Positions 8,920 to 17,825 of a stretch of 32,184 bases of DNA are shown in pieces (within the stretch, counting starts at the first letter, position 1; each line of letters begins with the position of its first letter). This DNA comes from Candidatus Flavonifractor merdigallinarum (GTDB lineage: Bacteria; Bacillota; Clostridia; Oscillospirales; Oscillospiraceae), in NCBI GenBank assembly GCA_019115265.1, contig DXDX01000039.1:1-32184 (forward strand). Direction: 5' to 3'. The position numbers and the translations under genes were made by a program. Below the pieces are notes generated by a model. That model searched no databases. It saw only the letters and a list, made by a program, of their open reading frames with translations, and was not told where the DNA came from.

Positions 8920-9486
8920 ATGAGTTTGTGGGAACTGTTTCTTATCGCGGTGGGGCTGTCCATGGACGCCTTTGCCGTGTCCATCTGCAAGGGGCTCTCG
9001 GTGGGGCGGGTACGCCCCGGCCACGCCCTCACCGCCGGGGTGTGGTTCGGCGGGTTTCAGGCCCTGATGCCCCTGCTGGGCTGGGCGCTGGGCACCCGCT
9101 TCCAGGCCCTCATCACCAATGTGGACCACTGGATTGCCTTCCTGCTGCTGGGTTTTATCGGGGGCAGCATGGTGTGGGAGTCCTTCCGGGGCGAGGAAGA
9201 GGAAGTGGATGCCTCCTTCTCCCCCCGCACTATGTTCCCGCTGGCGGTGGCCACCAGCATTGACGCCCTGGCGGTGGGGGTGACCTTCGCGTTTCTCCAG
9301 GTGGACATTGTCCCCGCGGTCAGCTTTATTGGGGTGACGACTCTGGTCTGCTCGGCGGTGGGTGTCTATTTGGGCGGCGTTGTGGGAGAGCGCTTCCAGG
9401 CCCGGGCCAAGCTCTTTGGCGGAGTGGTGCTCATTGTCATGGGCTGTAAAATCCTTCTGGAGCATTTGGGTATTTTGAAGCTCTGA
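8920..9486 (+). CDS. mntP: Manganese efflux pump MntP family
   Basis: LIAVGLSMDAFAVSICKGLSVG ... ATSIDALAVGVTFAFL duplicated DUF204-type motif. Confidence 0.93.
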   Translation: MSLWELFLIAVGLSMDAFAVSICKGLSVGRVRPGHALTAGVWFGGFQALMPLLGWALGTRFQALITNVDHWIAFLLLGFIGGSMVWESFRGEEEEVDASFSPRTMFPLAVATSIDALAVGVTFAFLQVDIVPAVSFIGVTTLVCSAVGVYLGGVVGERFQARAKLFGGVVLIVMGCKILLEHLGILKL

Positions 9487-9507
9487 AAACAGCGTTGTTT
9501 CGTTTTT

Positions 9508-9951
9508 CCCGTCCAAGGCGGGAAGGTTTTGCGCTCGCCGCGCGGGCCGCTTACTCAGCGGGAGCACCGCTTTCTTTGCCAAAGAAAGCGGTGGGAAAGA
9601 AAGCGCAGAGGGGGCGCTGCCCCCTCTGCACTCCCCCCAATGCGCAACCGGGCTAGATTTCTACTGCGGAGAAATTGCGCCGGTGCGGTGCCATTTGCAC
9701 CAGGCTTACCGCCTATGAGGGGAGCGTTGTACTGCCATGCAAGACAGGTAGCCGCAAAGACTGGAGGTCCGCACCCACAAAATGGGGCGGCCCCCGAAAA
9801 AGGCCGCCCTTTTGGAGGGGAGTGGAGAGGGGAACGAGAAGTTCCCCTCTCCGCCTTTTCTTTCCCCGGTTTCTTTTCCGCGAAAAGAAATCGGGTCCCC
9901 GCTGGATAAGCGGCCCGCGCGGCGAGCGCAACCCCTCCCGGCCTAGCCGGG
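9508..9951 (+). repeat. Composite hairpin repeat element, copy 2 (most complete)
   Basis: Perfect 25-bp inverted repeats TTGCGCTCGCCGCGCGGGCCGCTTA at 9529-9553 and 9907-9931; outer hairpins CCCGTC/GGCGGG (9508-9522) and CCCGGC/GCCGGG (9937-9951); internal hairpins 9565-9593, 9605-9629, 9785-9809, 9824-9852, 9865-9895. Confidence 0.95.
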
Positions 9952-9979
9952 GCAGAACGCCCACGCAAAAACAGTCAGA

Positions 9980-11452
9980 TTACTGATGGTCCGCGCCGGT
10001 GAGGTAGTTGTAGAACGCCAGATTCACATAGAGGTCCACCGGCTCCACTTTCAAGCTGGGCGCCTTCTCCTTGACCACCTTGGCGATGGCGTCCCCGCCG
10101 TCCACGGTGGAGAAGGGGTGGATGGTGTAGGCGCCGTTGCGCACCACATTGTCCACGATGTGCACAAAGTTCTCCTTGTCACTCATGGGCACGGTGGAGG
10201 TGTACAGGGGCTGCCACCACGCGCCCTCCAGCAGAGGCACAGTGGGGTTGCCGTTCTCGTCGGTGTTGCTGTCCCACTTCTTGGCATACTGGCCCACAAT
10301 GGCGTCGAACGCCTCCTTGTCCGCCACCGTGTCAAACTCCAGCTTCATGTCATACTCCGTGGCGTAGCACAGCCAGCGGCCGCCGTCAATGGGCTTGAGC
10401 TCATAGGTGGGGGTGGACTCAATCTGGGTGGGGTCGCCCCACTCCACCAGGTACTCATAGATGGAGGTCTTGGGCTCCAGCTGCACCTTGGCGTCCAGCC
10501 CCTCGCTGTTCAGAAGGGCGATGAGCTGCACCGCGTGGGTGATGTCGCTGTGGCCATATTGCAGGGTATAGCTGGGCAGGAAGCGAGCGTCATACCCATC
10601 ATACTTCAGGTTGTAGCCAGTGGAGGCCCCGGCAATCACCAGCTCCGCGCCCAAATCGGACAGGGTGGCGTCATCAAAGAGGCCGAAGGAGGCCCAGGCG
10701 GACTGGAGCTTCTGATAGATGTCGCTGTCACTGGCGTTGCCCAGGTAGTTGCGGCCCTGGCCGGAGATTTCCACCGCATTCATGAGGATGGTGGTGGCGG
10801 TATCGCCGTTCACCGCGCCGCCAAAGTCCCAGGTGGAGGAGGCCAAAGAGCTGTCCAGCGCAGCAGCCACATAGCCGGCGTAGGCGTCGCTCACACCGGT
10901 GACGCCGTAGGCGGCCAGACGCTCGGCGGCCTTGCCGGTATCCGGCTCGGCGGTGTAGGTGAGGGCCAGCTCCTCCAGCCCAGCGGCGGACACTGCACCG
11001 GCCACCGCCTCGGCGAGGGTAAAGGTGCCGCTGCCATTGGTCTTGTTGGTGCCGCCGATTTTCTCCAGAGCGGCGTTGAAGCTCTCCCGGGAGAGGGTTC
11101 CCGTCAGGGGGGAGATGCCGAAGTAGGTCTGGAGATACTCCCCATCCTTGGAGTCGGCAGTGTTCTCACTGAGGTGGACGGAAGAGGTGGAGCCGTCCCA
11201 GGCCACGTTCACCCCCAGCGCCTCTCCCATGGCGCGCACCGGCAGATAGGTGGTGCCCTCGCTGACGAATACGCCGGTGGGGTTCCCCTTGGAGTCCACC
11301 GGGGTGATGGACTGGTCGGCGACATAGAGGTCGATGTCGGTGTTCACCGTAAAGGTCTTTTGCACCAGAGCAGCTCCGGCGGGGAGGGCCAGCCCAGCCG
11401 CCAGAGAGGCAGCCAGCAGGCCGCCCATGAGAGGTTTCGACATGTGTTTCAT
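9980..11452 (-). CDS. Secreted copper-amine-oxidase-N-like 'stalk' domain protein with uncharacterised C-terminus
   Basis: Signal peptide; YVADQSITPVDSKGNPTGVFVSEGTTYLPVRAMGEALGVNVAWDGSTSSVHL typical stalk domain. Confidence 0.85.
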   Translation of the reverse strand: MKHMSKPLMGGLLAASLAAGLALPAGAALVQKTFTVNTDIDLYVADQSITPVDSKGNPTGVFVSEGTTYLPVRAMGEALGVNVAWDGSTSSVHLSENTADSKDGEYLQTYFGISPLTGTLSRESFNAALEKIGGTNKTNGSGTFTLAEAVAGAVSAAGLEELALTYTAEPDTGKAAERLAAYGVTGVSDAYAGYVAAALDSSLASSTWDFGGAVNGDTATTILMNAVEISGQGRNYLGNASDSDIYQKLQSAWASFGLFDDATLSDLGAELVIAGASTGYNLKYDGYDARFLPSYTLQYGHSDITHAVQLIALLNSEGLDAKVQLEPKTSIYEYLVEWGDPTQIESTPTYELKPIDGGRWLCYATEYDMKLEFDTVADKEAFDAIVGQYAKKWDSNTDENGNPTVPLLEGAWWQPLYTSTVPMSDKENFVHIVDNVVRNGAYTIHPFSTVDGGDAIAKVVKEKAPSLKVEPVDLYVNLAFYNYLTGADHQ

Positions 11453-11515
11453 AAAATTCCTTCCTTTCTTTTCCCAGCCGCCCGCAGGCAGCATTGCCAC
11501 ACAACACCGGAGAAG

Positions 11516-12484
11516 TTAGCGCTTGCCCTTGTCGTAAATCTCACCCAAAGCCCGGGGCGCCCGGTTGCTCTTGGAGAAGAAAATCAGCAGAAGCAGGGTA
11601 ATGAGATAAGGCAGGGTCATAAAGAGGTCGGAGAAGGCGGAGGGGAGGCCCAGCACCTGGGTGAGGGCAAATCCGCCGGAGCGGGCCAGTCCGAAGATGA
11701 GGCACGCCCCCAGGGTGGGCATAATCTGCCAGTTACCGAAGATGAGCGCAGCAATAGCCAGGTAGCCATACCCCATGTAAATGGAGGGGGAGAACTGGGC
11801 GGAGATGGAGTAGGCAAAGCAGATGCCGCCCAGACCGGACAGAGCGCCGGACACCATCACCGCGCCGAAGCGCACCCGGCCAACCTCCACACCGGCGGCG
11901 TCCACCGCATGGGGGTTGTCGCCGCAGGCCCGCAGGTGCATCCCGAAGCGAGTCTTGTAGAGCACATACCAGGCCACCAGGGCCACCACCACAATTACCA
12001 GCTCAAAGGGATAAATGTTGGTAAACACCGCACCCACCACAGGGATCTGGGAGATACCGGGCACTGAGAAGCGGGTGGAGGTGGTCAGCACAAACTTGTT
12101 GGAGGGCGCGCCGAACACCGTGGCGTTGAGCTGGCTGGTGAGGAAGGTGGTCAGCGCGGTGGCCAAAATGTTGATGACCACACCGCTGATGACCTGATTG
12201 GCCTTGAACTTCACGCACAGCACTGCGTGAATGAGGGAGTAAATCATGGCCCCCAGCATGGCAAACACCATGGCGATGAACATAGGCGCCTGACTGCCCG
12301 CGGCAAACATGCCGGACACCAGAGTGGCGGCCAGCGCACCGCTGAACGCGCCCATACCCTGAAGGCCCTCAATGGCCAGGTTGGTCACGCCGCTGCGTTC
12401 GCTGTAAATGCCGCCGATGGCCATAATAAAGAGGGGCAGAGCAAAGGAGAGGCCGTCAATAATCATGGTATTCAAGATGGTCAT
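11516..12484 (-). CDS. BMP-type nucleoside ABC transporter permease
   Basis: ALPLFIMAIGGIYSERSGVTNLAIEGLQGMGAF; MHLRACGDNPHAVDAAGV. Confidence 0.92.
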   Translation of the reverse strand: MTILNTMIIDGLSFALPLFIMAIGGIYSERSGVTNLAIEGLQGMGAFSGALAATLVSGMFAAGSQAPMFIAMVFAMLGAMIYSLIHAVLCVKFKANQVISGVVINILATALTTFLTSQLNATVFGAPSNKFVLTTSTRFSVPGISQIPVVGAVFTNIYPFELVIVVVALVAWYVLYKTRFGMHLRACGDNPHAVDAAGVEVGRVRFGAVMVSGALSGLGGICFAYSISAQFSPSIYMGYGYLAIAALIFGNWQIMPTLGACLIFGLARSGGFALTQVLGLPSAFSDLFMTLPYLITLLLLIFFSKSNRAPRALGEIYDKGKR

Positions 12485-13647
12485 GCCTGCTCCCCCTTTC
12501 CTTGGGCGGAAGTACTCTGGGCCAGCGCGTCCCGGGCGCGCTGGCGGCTGCGGTTGATGAGATAGCTGAAGAACGCCCCGCAGGCGGCGAAGAGAAGAAT
12601 GAGGCCGGTAATAAGGGAGCTGATCTCCTGCCGCACCCCCACGGTGGAGCTCATATAGGTGCTCCCCTTGTCAATGACGGTGATGAGGAAGGAGGAGAAG
12701 ATAATGCCAATGGGGTTGGAGTTGCCCAGCAGGGACACCGCGATGGCGTCAAAGCCGGTGGAGATGAGCACATCGGGCTGGATGGAGCCGTAGTAGCCCA
12801 GGTAGTAGGTCACACCGGCCAGACCAGCCAGCGCCCCCGACAGGGCCATGGTCACCACCAGATTGCGCCCCACATTGATGCCCACATAGCGGGCAGCCTT
12901 GGGATTGGCGCCAATGGCGCGGAACTCAAAACCCAGGCGCATTTTCTGGAAGAGGAACTGGACCAGCACCACCGCCACAAGGGCCAGCACAATGCCCAGC
13001 GGAATCTCCATCTTCAAATCTCCCACCGGCGTGTCCATGAGGGAGAGGCGGGCGGAGGCGTTGATGGCCTTGGACTGGCGGGAAACCGGGTCCGCCAGGT
13101 AGTATTTGATGACGAAGCTCCCGGCGTAGCGGAAGATGTAGTTGAGCATGATGGCGGAGACCACCTCATTGATGTTCCACTTGTGCTTCAAAAAGCCGAT
13201 GAGGGCGGCCACCGCCGCGCCCACCGCCATACCGATGATCACCACCAGAGGCTTGGCCACCACAGCAGGCAGGTCGGAATAGCCCACCGTCACCGTGGCC
13301 ACCAGACCGGAGAGCAGCATCTGGCCGGACACACCGATATTGAAAAGGCCCGACTTGAAGGCCACCGCCACCGACAGGGAGGCAAAGAGCATGGGGGTCC
13401 AGGCGTTGACCAGGCTCATAAAGTCGGTGAGCATACTCTTTTTGCCCGCGTAAGAGGCCTTGGGCAGCAGGCCGGAGCCCTGGAGGAAGCTGGTGAAGGC
13501 CACCAGCGGGTTCTTGCCCAGAATCAGGAGCACCACCGATCCGGCCAGGAGGCTCAGCACAATGGCGAAGAGGGGGATGGAGATGCGCTGGCGCTTCTCA
13601 TCTCCCATGAGGAAGAGAAAGCCCCGCTTGAGCGGATTAACCTTCAT
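12481..13647 (-). CDS. BMP-type nucleoside ABC transporter permease
   Basis: FKSGLFNIGVSGQMLLSG; FRAIGANPKAARYVGINVGR; overlaps next permease start by 4 nt. Confidence 0.92.
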   Translation of the reverse strand: MKVNPLKRGFLFLMGDEKRQRISIPLFAIVLSLLAGSVVLLILGKNPLVAFTSFLQGSGLLPKASYAGKKSMLTDFMSLVNAWTPMLFASLSVAVAFKSGLFNIGVSGQMLLSGLVATVTVGYSDLPAVVAKPLVVIIGMAVGAAVAALIGFLKHKWNINEVVSAIMLNYIFRYAGSFVIKYYLADPVSRQSKAINASARLSLMDTPVGDLKMEIPLGIVLALVAVVLVQFLFQKMRLGFEFRAIGANPKAARYVGINVGRNLVVTMALSGALAGLAGVTYYLGYYGSIQPDVLISTGFDAIAVSLLGNSNPIGIIFSSFLITVIDKGSTYMSSTVGVRQEISSLITGLILLFAACGAFFSYLINRSRQRARDALAQSTSAQGKGEQA

Positions 13648-15187
13648 GCTGCTTCACCCCCATCATAAACTGGCCCACCTCATTGGTGGTCAGGCTGTCC
13701 GCCGGTGCGGTCTTTAAGAGCTCGCCGTTGTAGATGACGCCGATGGTGTCCGCCAGGGCCATAATCTCATCCAGCTCCAGGGAGATGAGCAGCACGGCCC
13801 GGCCTTTGTCCCGCTCCGCCAGAATCTGGCGGTGGATGTTCTCAATGGCGCCGATGTCCAGGCCGCGGGTGGGCTGGACAAAAATCATCAGGGCGCAATC
13901 CTGGTCAATCTCCCGGGCGATGATGGCCTTTTGCTGGTTGCCGCCCGACATGGAGCGCACCACGGTCTGAACCCCCTGGCCGCTGCGGATGTCGTAGCGG
14001 TCAATGAGCTCCTTGCCGTAGCGCAGGAATTCCGCCCGGTTCAGGATCCCCCGGTTGCAGAAGGGGGCGCGGTAGTAGTTTTTCAGACCCAGGTTGTCCG
14101 CCAGATCAAAGTCCAGAATAAGGCCCACGCTCTGCCGGTCCTCGGGGATGTAGGCCACACCGGCCTCCTCCCGCTCCCGGACGGTGGCGTGTGTGATGTC
14201 CTGCCCGGAGAGGGTGATGCTGCCCTCTTCGGCCTCCAGCATTCCGGCGATGGCGTCGGCAATCTCGGTCTGTCCGTTGCCGGACACACCGGCAATGGCA
14301 AAGACCTCGCCCCCCCGGACGGAGAAGGACACGTCCTTTACCACCGGGAAGTGGTCGGCGTTCTTCACGGTCAGGTGGGAAACCTTCAGTACCTCCGGCC
14401 CGAAGTTGGCCGGGTTCTTCTCCACCGTCAAGTCCACCTCACGGCCCACCATCAGATTGGCCATGGTCTGGGTAGAGGTGGAGGGCACGTCCAGCACGTC
14501 AATGAGGCGGCCCCGGTTGAGGATGGCGCAGCGGTCGGCCACCTGTTTAATCTCCTCCAGCTTGTGGGTAATGAGGATGATGGTCTTGCCGCCGTCCCGG
14601 AGGTTGCGGATGATTTGGAGCAGGAAGTCAATCTCCTGGGGGGTGAGCACTGCGGTGGGCTCGTCAAAAATGAGGATTTCCGCCTCACGGTAGAGCATTT
14701 TGAGGATTTCCACCCGCTGCTGGGTGGACACGTTTACATCCTCAATTTTCTGGGTAGGGTCCACCTCCAGCCCGTAGCGGGCGGACAGCTCCGCAATGCG
14801 CTTATTGGAGCCCTTGATGTCCACCACCGGCAGGATTCCGCCCAGGCGCACCTTGGGCTCAATGCCCAGAATAATGTTTTCCGCGATGGTGTAGTTCTGC
14901 ACCAGCTTGAAGTGCTGGTGCACCATGCCGATGTTCAGGCGGGTGGCATAGTTGGGGGAGGAGATGTGCTCCTTCTTGCCCCGCACATAGATCTCGCCCT
15001 CATCCGGCTCATACATCCCGAAGAGCATACTCATCAGGGTGGATTTTCCCGCGCCGTTTTCCCCCAGGAGGACGAAAATCTCCCCCTTTTTGATTCCCAG
15101 GGAGATGTCGTCGTTGGCGACAATTCCGGGGAAGCGTTTGGTAATGTGCCGCATTTCCACAATGTACTCGTCCGACATCCGCATCAC
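13637..15187 (-). CDS. BMP-type nucleoside ABC transporter ATP-binding protein (duplicated ATPase)
   Basis: Walker A GENGAGKST, second domain GVSGNGQTE, LSARYGL..., SMSGGNQQKAIIAREI. Confidence 0.94.
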   Translation of the reverse strand: MMRMSDEYIVEMRHITKRFPGIVANDDISLGIKKGEIFVLLGENGAGKSTLMSMLFGMYEPDEGEIYVRGKKEHISSPNYATRLNIGMVHQHFKLVQNYTIAENIILGIEPKVRLGGILPVVDIKGSNKRIAELSARYGLEVDPTQKIEDVNVSTQQRVEILKMLYREAEILIFDEPTAVLTPQEIDFLLQIIRNLRDGGKTIILITHKLEEIKQVADRCAILNRGRLIDVLDVPSTSTQTMANLMVGREVDLTVEKNPANFGPEVLKVSHLTVKNADHFPVVKDVSFSVRGGEVFAIAGVSGNGQTEIADAIAGMLEAEEGSITLSGQDITHATVREREEAGVAYIPEDRQSVGLILDFDLADNLGLKNYYRAPFCNRGILNRAEFLRYGKELIDRYDIRSGQGVQTVVRSMSGGNQQKAIIAREIDQDCALMIFVQPTRGLDIGAIENIHRQILAERDKGRAVLLISLELDEIMALADTIGVIYNGELLKTAPADSLTTNEVGQFMMGVKQHEG

Positions 15188-15276
15188 GCTCCTTCTCGTA
15201 TCTGATGTCCGGTGTGCTCATCCAGCGCCGGACATCACTTCCGCCGCCGGATCAGCACCCATCCCAAACGAGGAAA

Positions 15277-15311
15277 GGGGGCGCGCCGAAGCGTTTCGGT
15301 ATCGCGCCCCC
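15277..15311 (-). terminator. Hairpin between substrate-binding protein and ATPase genes (attenuating terminator?)
   Basis: GGGGGCGCG/CGCGCCCCC stem with nested CCGAAGCGTTTCGG; minus strand followed by short T stretch (CTTTCCTCGTTT). Confidence 0.6.
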
Positions 15312-15368
15312 CTCCCAGACAGGTCTCTTTATGGAGTGGTCAGGTCTGTTTTGTCCCGAACCCGGCGA

Positions 15369-16538
15369 TTAGAGGCCGGGGAAGTCGTCGGGGGTGTAGC
15401 CGTTGAAGTTGGAGGCGGGCTTGATGGTGCCGTCCTTCACCTTGGGATACAGCTCATCCAGCATGGAAATGGTGTCAGCGCTCATCTGCTGGCGGCCCTC
15501 CTCGGAGACATAGCCGGTGGAGTCGGTGTCAGCATACAGGGTGTAGTTGCCGCCCTTGAAGCTGCCGTCCACAATGGCGTTGAGCTGGCGCTCCACGTTG
15601 ACAGCCATGTTCTTGAGCACGGAGGTGAGGATGATGTTGGAGTCGCCGTTGGCGCCGTCGTCATACTGGTCCACGTCGCAGCCGATGACCATGGCAGCGC
15701 CATTGGACTCCTTGGCGGCGGTGAACACACCGTTGCCGGAGGCGCCGGCGGCCACAAAGATGACGTCCACGCCCTGCTGGATGAGGGCATTGCCGATGAC
15801 CTTACCGGTGGCCTCATCGCTGAAGTTGCCGGAGTAGTTGCCGCCCACGTTGGCGCCGGTCACGTCAGTACCGGCGTAGGAGGGCAGCTCCACCACCTCA
15901 GCGGTGGCGCCCAGGTTCTTGCTGGCGTAGTTCACGCCGGACTCAAAGCCGTACTGATAGTTGACGTTGGAGGGGTAGGCCACACCGTTGACCACGGCCA
16001 CCTTGCCGGTCTTGGTCTCCAGAGCGGCGGCCACACCAGCGAAGAAGCCGCTCTCCTGCTCGGCAAACTGCATGGCGTAGACGTTCTCCACCTCGACCTC
16101 GTTGCCCTCAGCGTCGCTGGGGAAGGAGTCCACCAGGATGAACTTCTTCTCGGGGTTTTCCTCGGCCACGGTGGCGATGCCGGCGAACTGGAAGCCGGTG
16201 CACACCAGCACGTCATAGTCCGCCACAATGTCGGCCACGGTCTGAGCCGCGGCGGAGGGGTCGCCGGTGGGCTCCTGGACGGGAGTCACGGTGTCGATGT
16301 TGCCGCGGGACTCAATGAAGCTGACAATGCCGTCGTAGTTATTCTCATTGAAGGAGCCGTCGTCCACGGTGTTGGGGCTGGTGACAATGGCAATCTTCAT
16401 CCCCTGGGCATCGCCGCCGCCCTCTCCGCCGCTGCTGCTGGGGGAGGTGGACTGGGTGGTCTGACCGCTGGAGCAGGCAGCCAGAGACAGGGTCATGCCG
16501 AGGGACAGGCCCAGAGCAATCAGCTTTTTGAACTTCAT
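15369..16538 (-). CDS. BMP family substrate-binding lipoprotein
   Basis: Lipobox LSLAACSSG; IAIVTSPNTVDDGSFNENNYDGIVSFIES. Confidence 0.93.
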   Translation of the reverse strand: MKFKKLIALGLSLGMTLSLAACSSGQTTQSTSPSSSGGEGGGDAQGMKIAIVTSPNTVDDGSFNENNYDGIVSFIESRGNIDTVTPVQEPTGDPSAAAQTVADIVADYDVLVCTGFQFAGIATVAEENPEKKFILVDSFPSDAEGNEVEVENVYAMQFAEQESGFFAGVAAALETKTGKVAVVNGVAYPSNVNYQYGFESGVNYASKNLGATAEVVELPSYAGTDVTGANVGGNYSGNFSDEATGKVIGNALIQQGVDVIFVAAGASGNGVFTAAKESNGAAMVIGCDVDQYDDGANGDSNIILTSVLKNMAVNVERQLNAIVDGSFKGGNYTLYADTDSTGYVSEEGRQQMSADTISMLDELYPKVKDGTIKPASNFNGYTPDDFPGL

Positions 16539-16715
16539 TGTTGTTTCCTCCTTAGAATCTTGTTCCTGAAGGCCACCGGGACTTGGCCCGGGCTTCTATC
16601 CATAATCATACTATGTTTTGCCGCAATTGAATAGATTGGATTTGAGCAAAATCCAGCAAGGACGCAAATTTCTTCGCACAATTTTTCCTAGATTCGTCTT
16701 TTTGTCCACAATCTG

Positions 16716-17795
16716 TTAATTTTCAGATTGGAACAGTTGAGCCAGGGACTGAGTATAGGGGGGATAGCAGATACCCTTCTCGGTGACGATGCCGGTGATG
16801 AGGGTGTGGTCGGTCACGTCAAAGGCGGGGTTGTAGCACTTGACCTCCGGGAGGGCCATGGGCTCGGCGTAGAACTTCTCCCGGATCTCCTTCTGGTCCC
16901 GCAGCTCAATCTCAATGTCGTCCCCCGTCTTACAGGAGAGGTCAATGGTGGAGGTGGGGCCCAGCACATAGAAGGGGATGCCGTAGTGCTTGGCCAGAAT
17001 GGCCACGCCGCTGGTGCCAATCTTGTTGGCCGCGTCGCCGTTGGCGGCTACCCGGTCACAGCCCACCAGACAGGCGTTAATCCAGCCGTTTTTCATCACA
17101 ATAGAGGCCATGTTGTCACAGATGAGGGTGACATCAATGCCGCCCTTTTGCAGCTCATAGGAGGTGAGGCGGGCGCCCTGGAGCAGAGGCCGGGTCTCGT
17201 CGGCAAAGACCTTGAAGTTCATGCCCCGCTCCTTACCCAAGAACAGGGGGCCCAGGGCGGTACCATAGCGGGAGGTGGCCAGCGGTCCGGCGTTGCAGTG
17301 GGTCAAGATGCCGTCCCCATCCTTGAGCAGGGTGAGGCCATACTCGGAAATGGCCCGGCACATCTGGATGTCCTCCTGGTGGATGGCCTTGCACTCCTGC
17401 TCCAACAGCTTGAGGATCTCCTCTACCGGCTCGCCAGCGTGGTTGGTGACCACCCGCTCCATCCGGTTGAGGGCCCAGCTCAGATTCACCGCCGTGGGGC
17501 GGGAGGAATTGAGATACTCCTTGAGCTCGTGGAAGCGCCGGGCAAAGGCGTCATAATCCCGCTCGTCCATCTGCCGAGCCAGCACATACATGCAGTAGCC
17601 TGCACAGATGCCGATAGCGGGCGCGCCCCGCACCCGCAGGAGCAGAATGGCCTCATACATCTCCTCCGGGGTGCGGAGGGTCAAATACTCAGTGCGGTTG
17701 GGCAGCTGGGTCTGGTCCAGGATGGTCACGCTGCTCCCATCCTCCGCCAGGCGGATATTGTCAATATGGGTGACCTGCTGAAGCTGGTCATTCAT
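16716..17795 (-). CDS. mtnA: S-methyl-5-thioribose-1-phosphate isomerase family (MtnA)
   Basis: [77 protein letters not shown]. Confidence 0.92.
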   Translation of the reverse strand: MNDQLQQVTHIDNIRLAEDGSSVTILDQTQLPNRTEYLTLRTPEEMYEAILLLRVRGAPAIGICAGYCMYVLARQMDERDYDAFARRFHELKEYLNSSRPTAVNLSWALNRMERVVTNHAGEPVEEILKLLEQECKAIHQEDIQMCRAISEYGLTLLKDGDGILTHCNAGPLATSRYGTALGPLFLGKERGMNFKVFADETRPLLQGARLTSYELQKGGIDVTLICDNMASIVMKNGWINACLVGCDRVAANGDAANKIGTSGVAILAKHYGIPFYVLGPTSTIDLSCKTGDDIEIELRDQKEIREKFYAEPMALPEVKCYNPAFDVTDHTLITGIVTEKGICYPPYTQSLAQLFQSEN

Positions 17796-17825
17796 GGGAA
17801 TGCACTCCTTTCTGTTGGACGGGGT

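Noticed and set aside
9508-9951. CRISPR array or IS element
   Set aside because: No regularly spaced short repeats with unique spacers, no cas genes, and no transposase ORF in or beside any copy.
9986-12067. Long antisense ORFs (e.g. 693 aa at 9986-12067 +, 683 aa at 16728-18779 +, 499 aa at 3751-5250 +)
   Set aside because: They mirror well-supported genes on the opposite strand, are low-complexity (G/V/H-rich) and arise from high GC with few antisense stops.
16539-16715. Purine or other known riboswitch upstream of the BMP nucleoside-binding protein
   Set aside because: Leader has a small GC hairpin (GCCCGGGCCAAGTCCCGGTGGCC) but none of the conserved purine-riboswitch core strings I know; needs Infernal to be sure.
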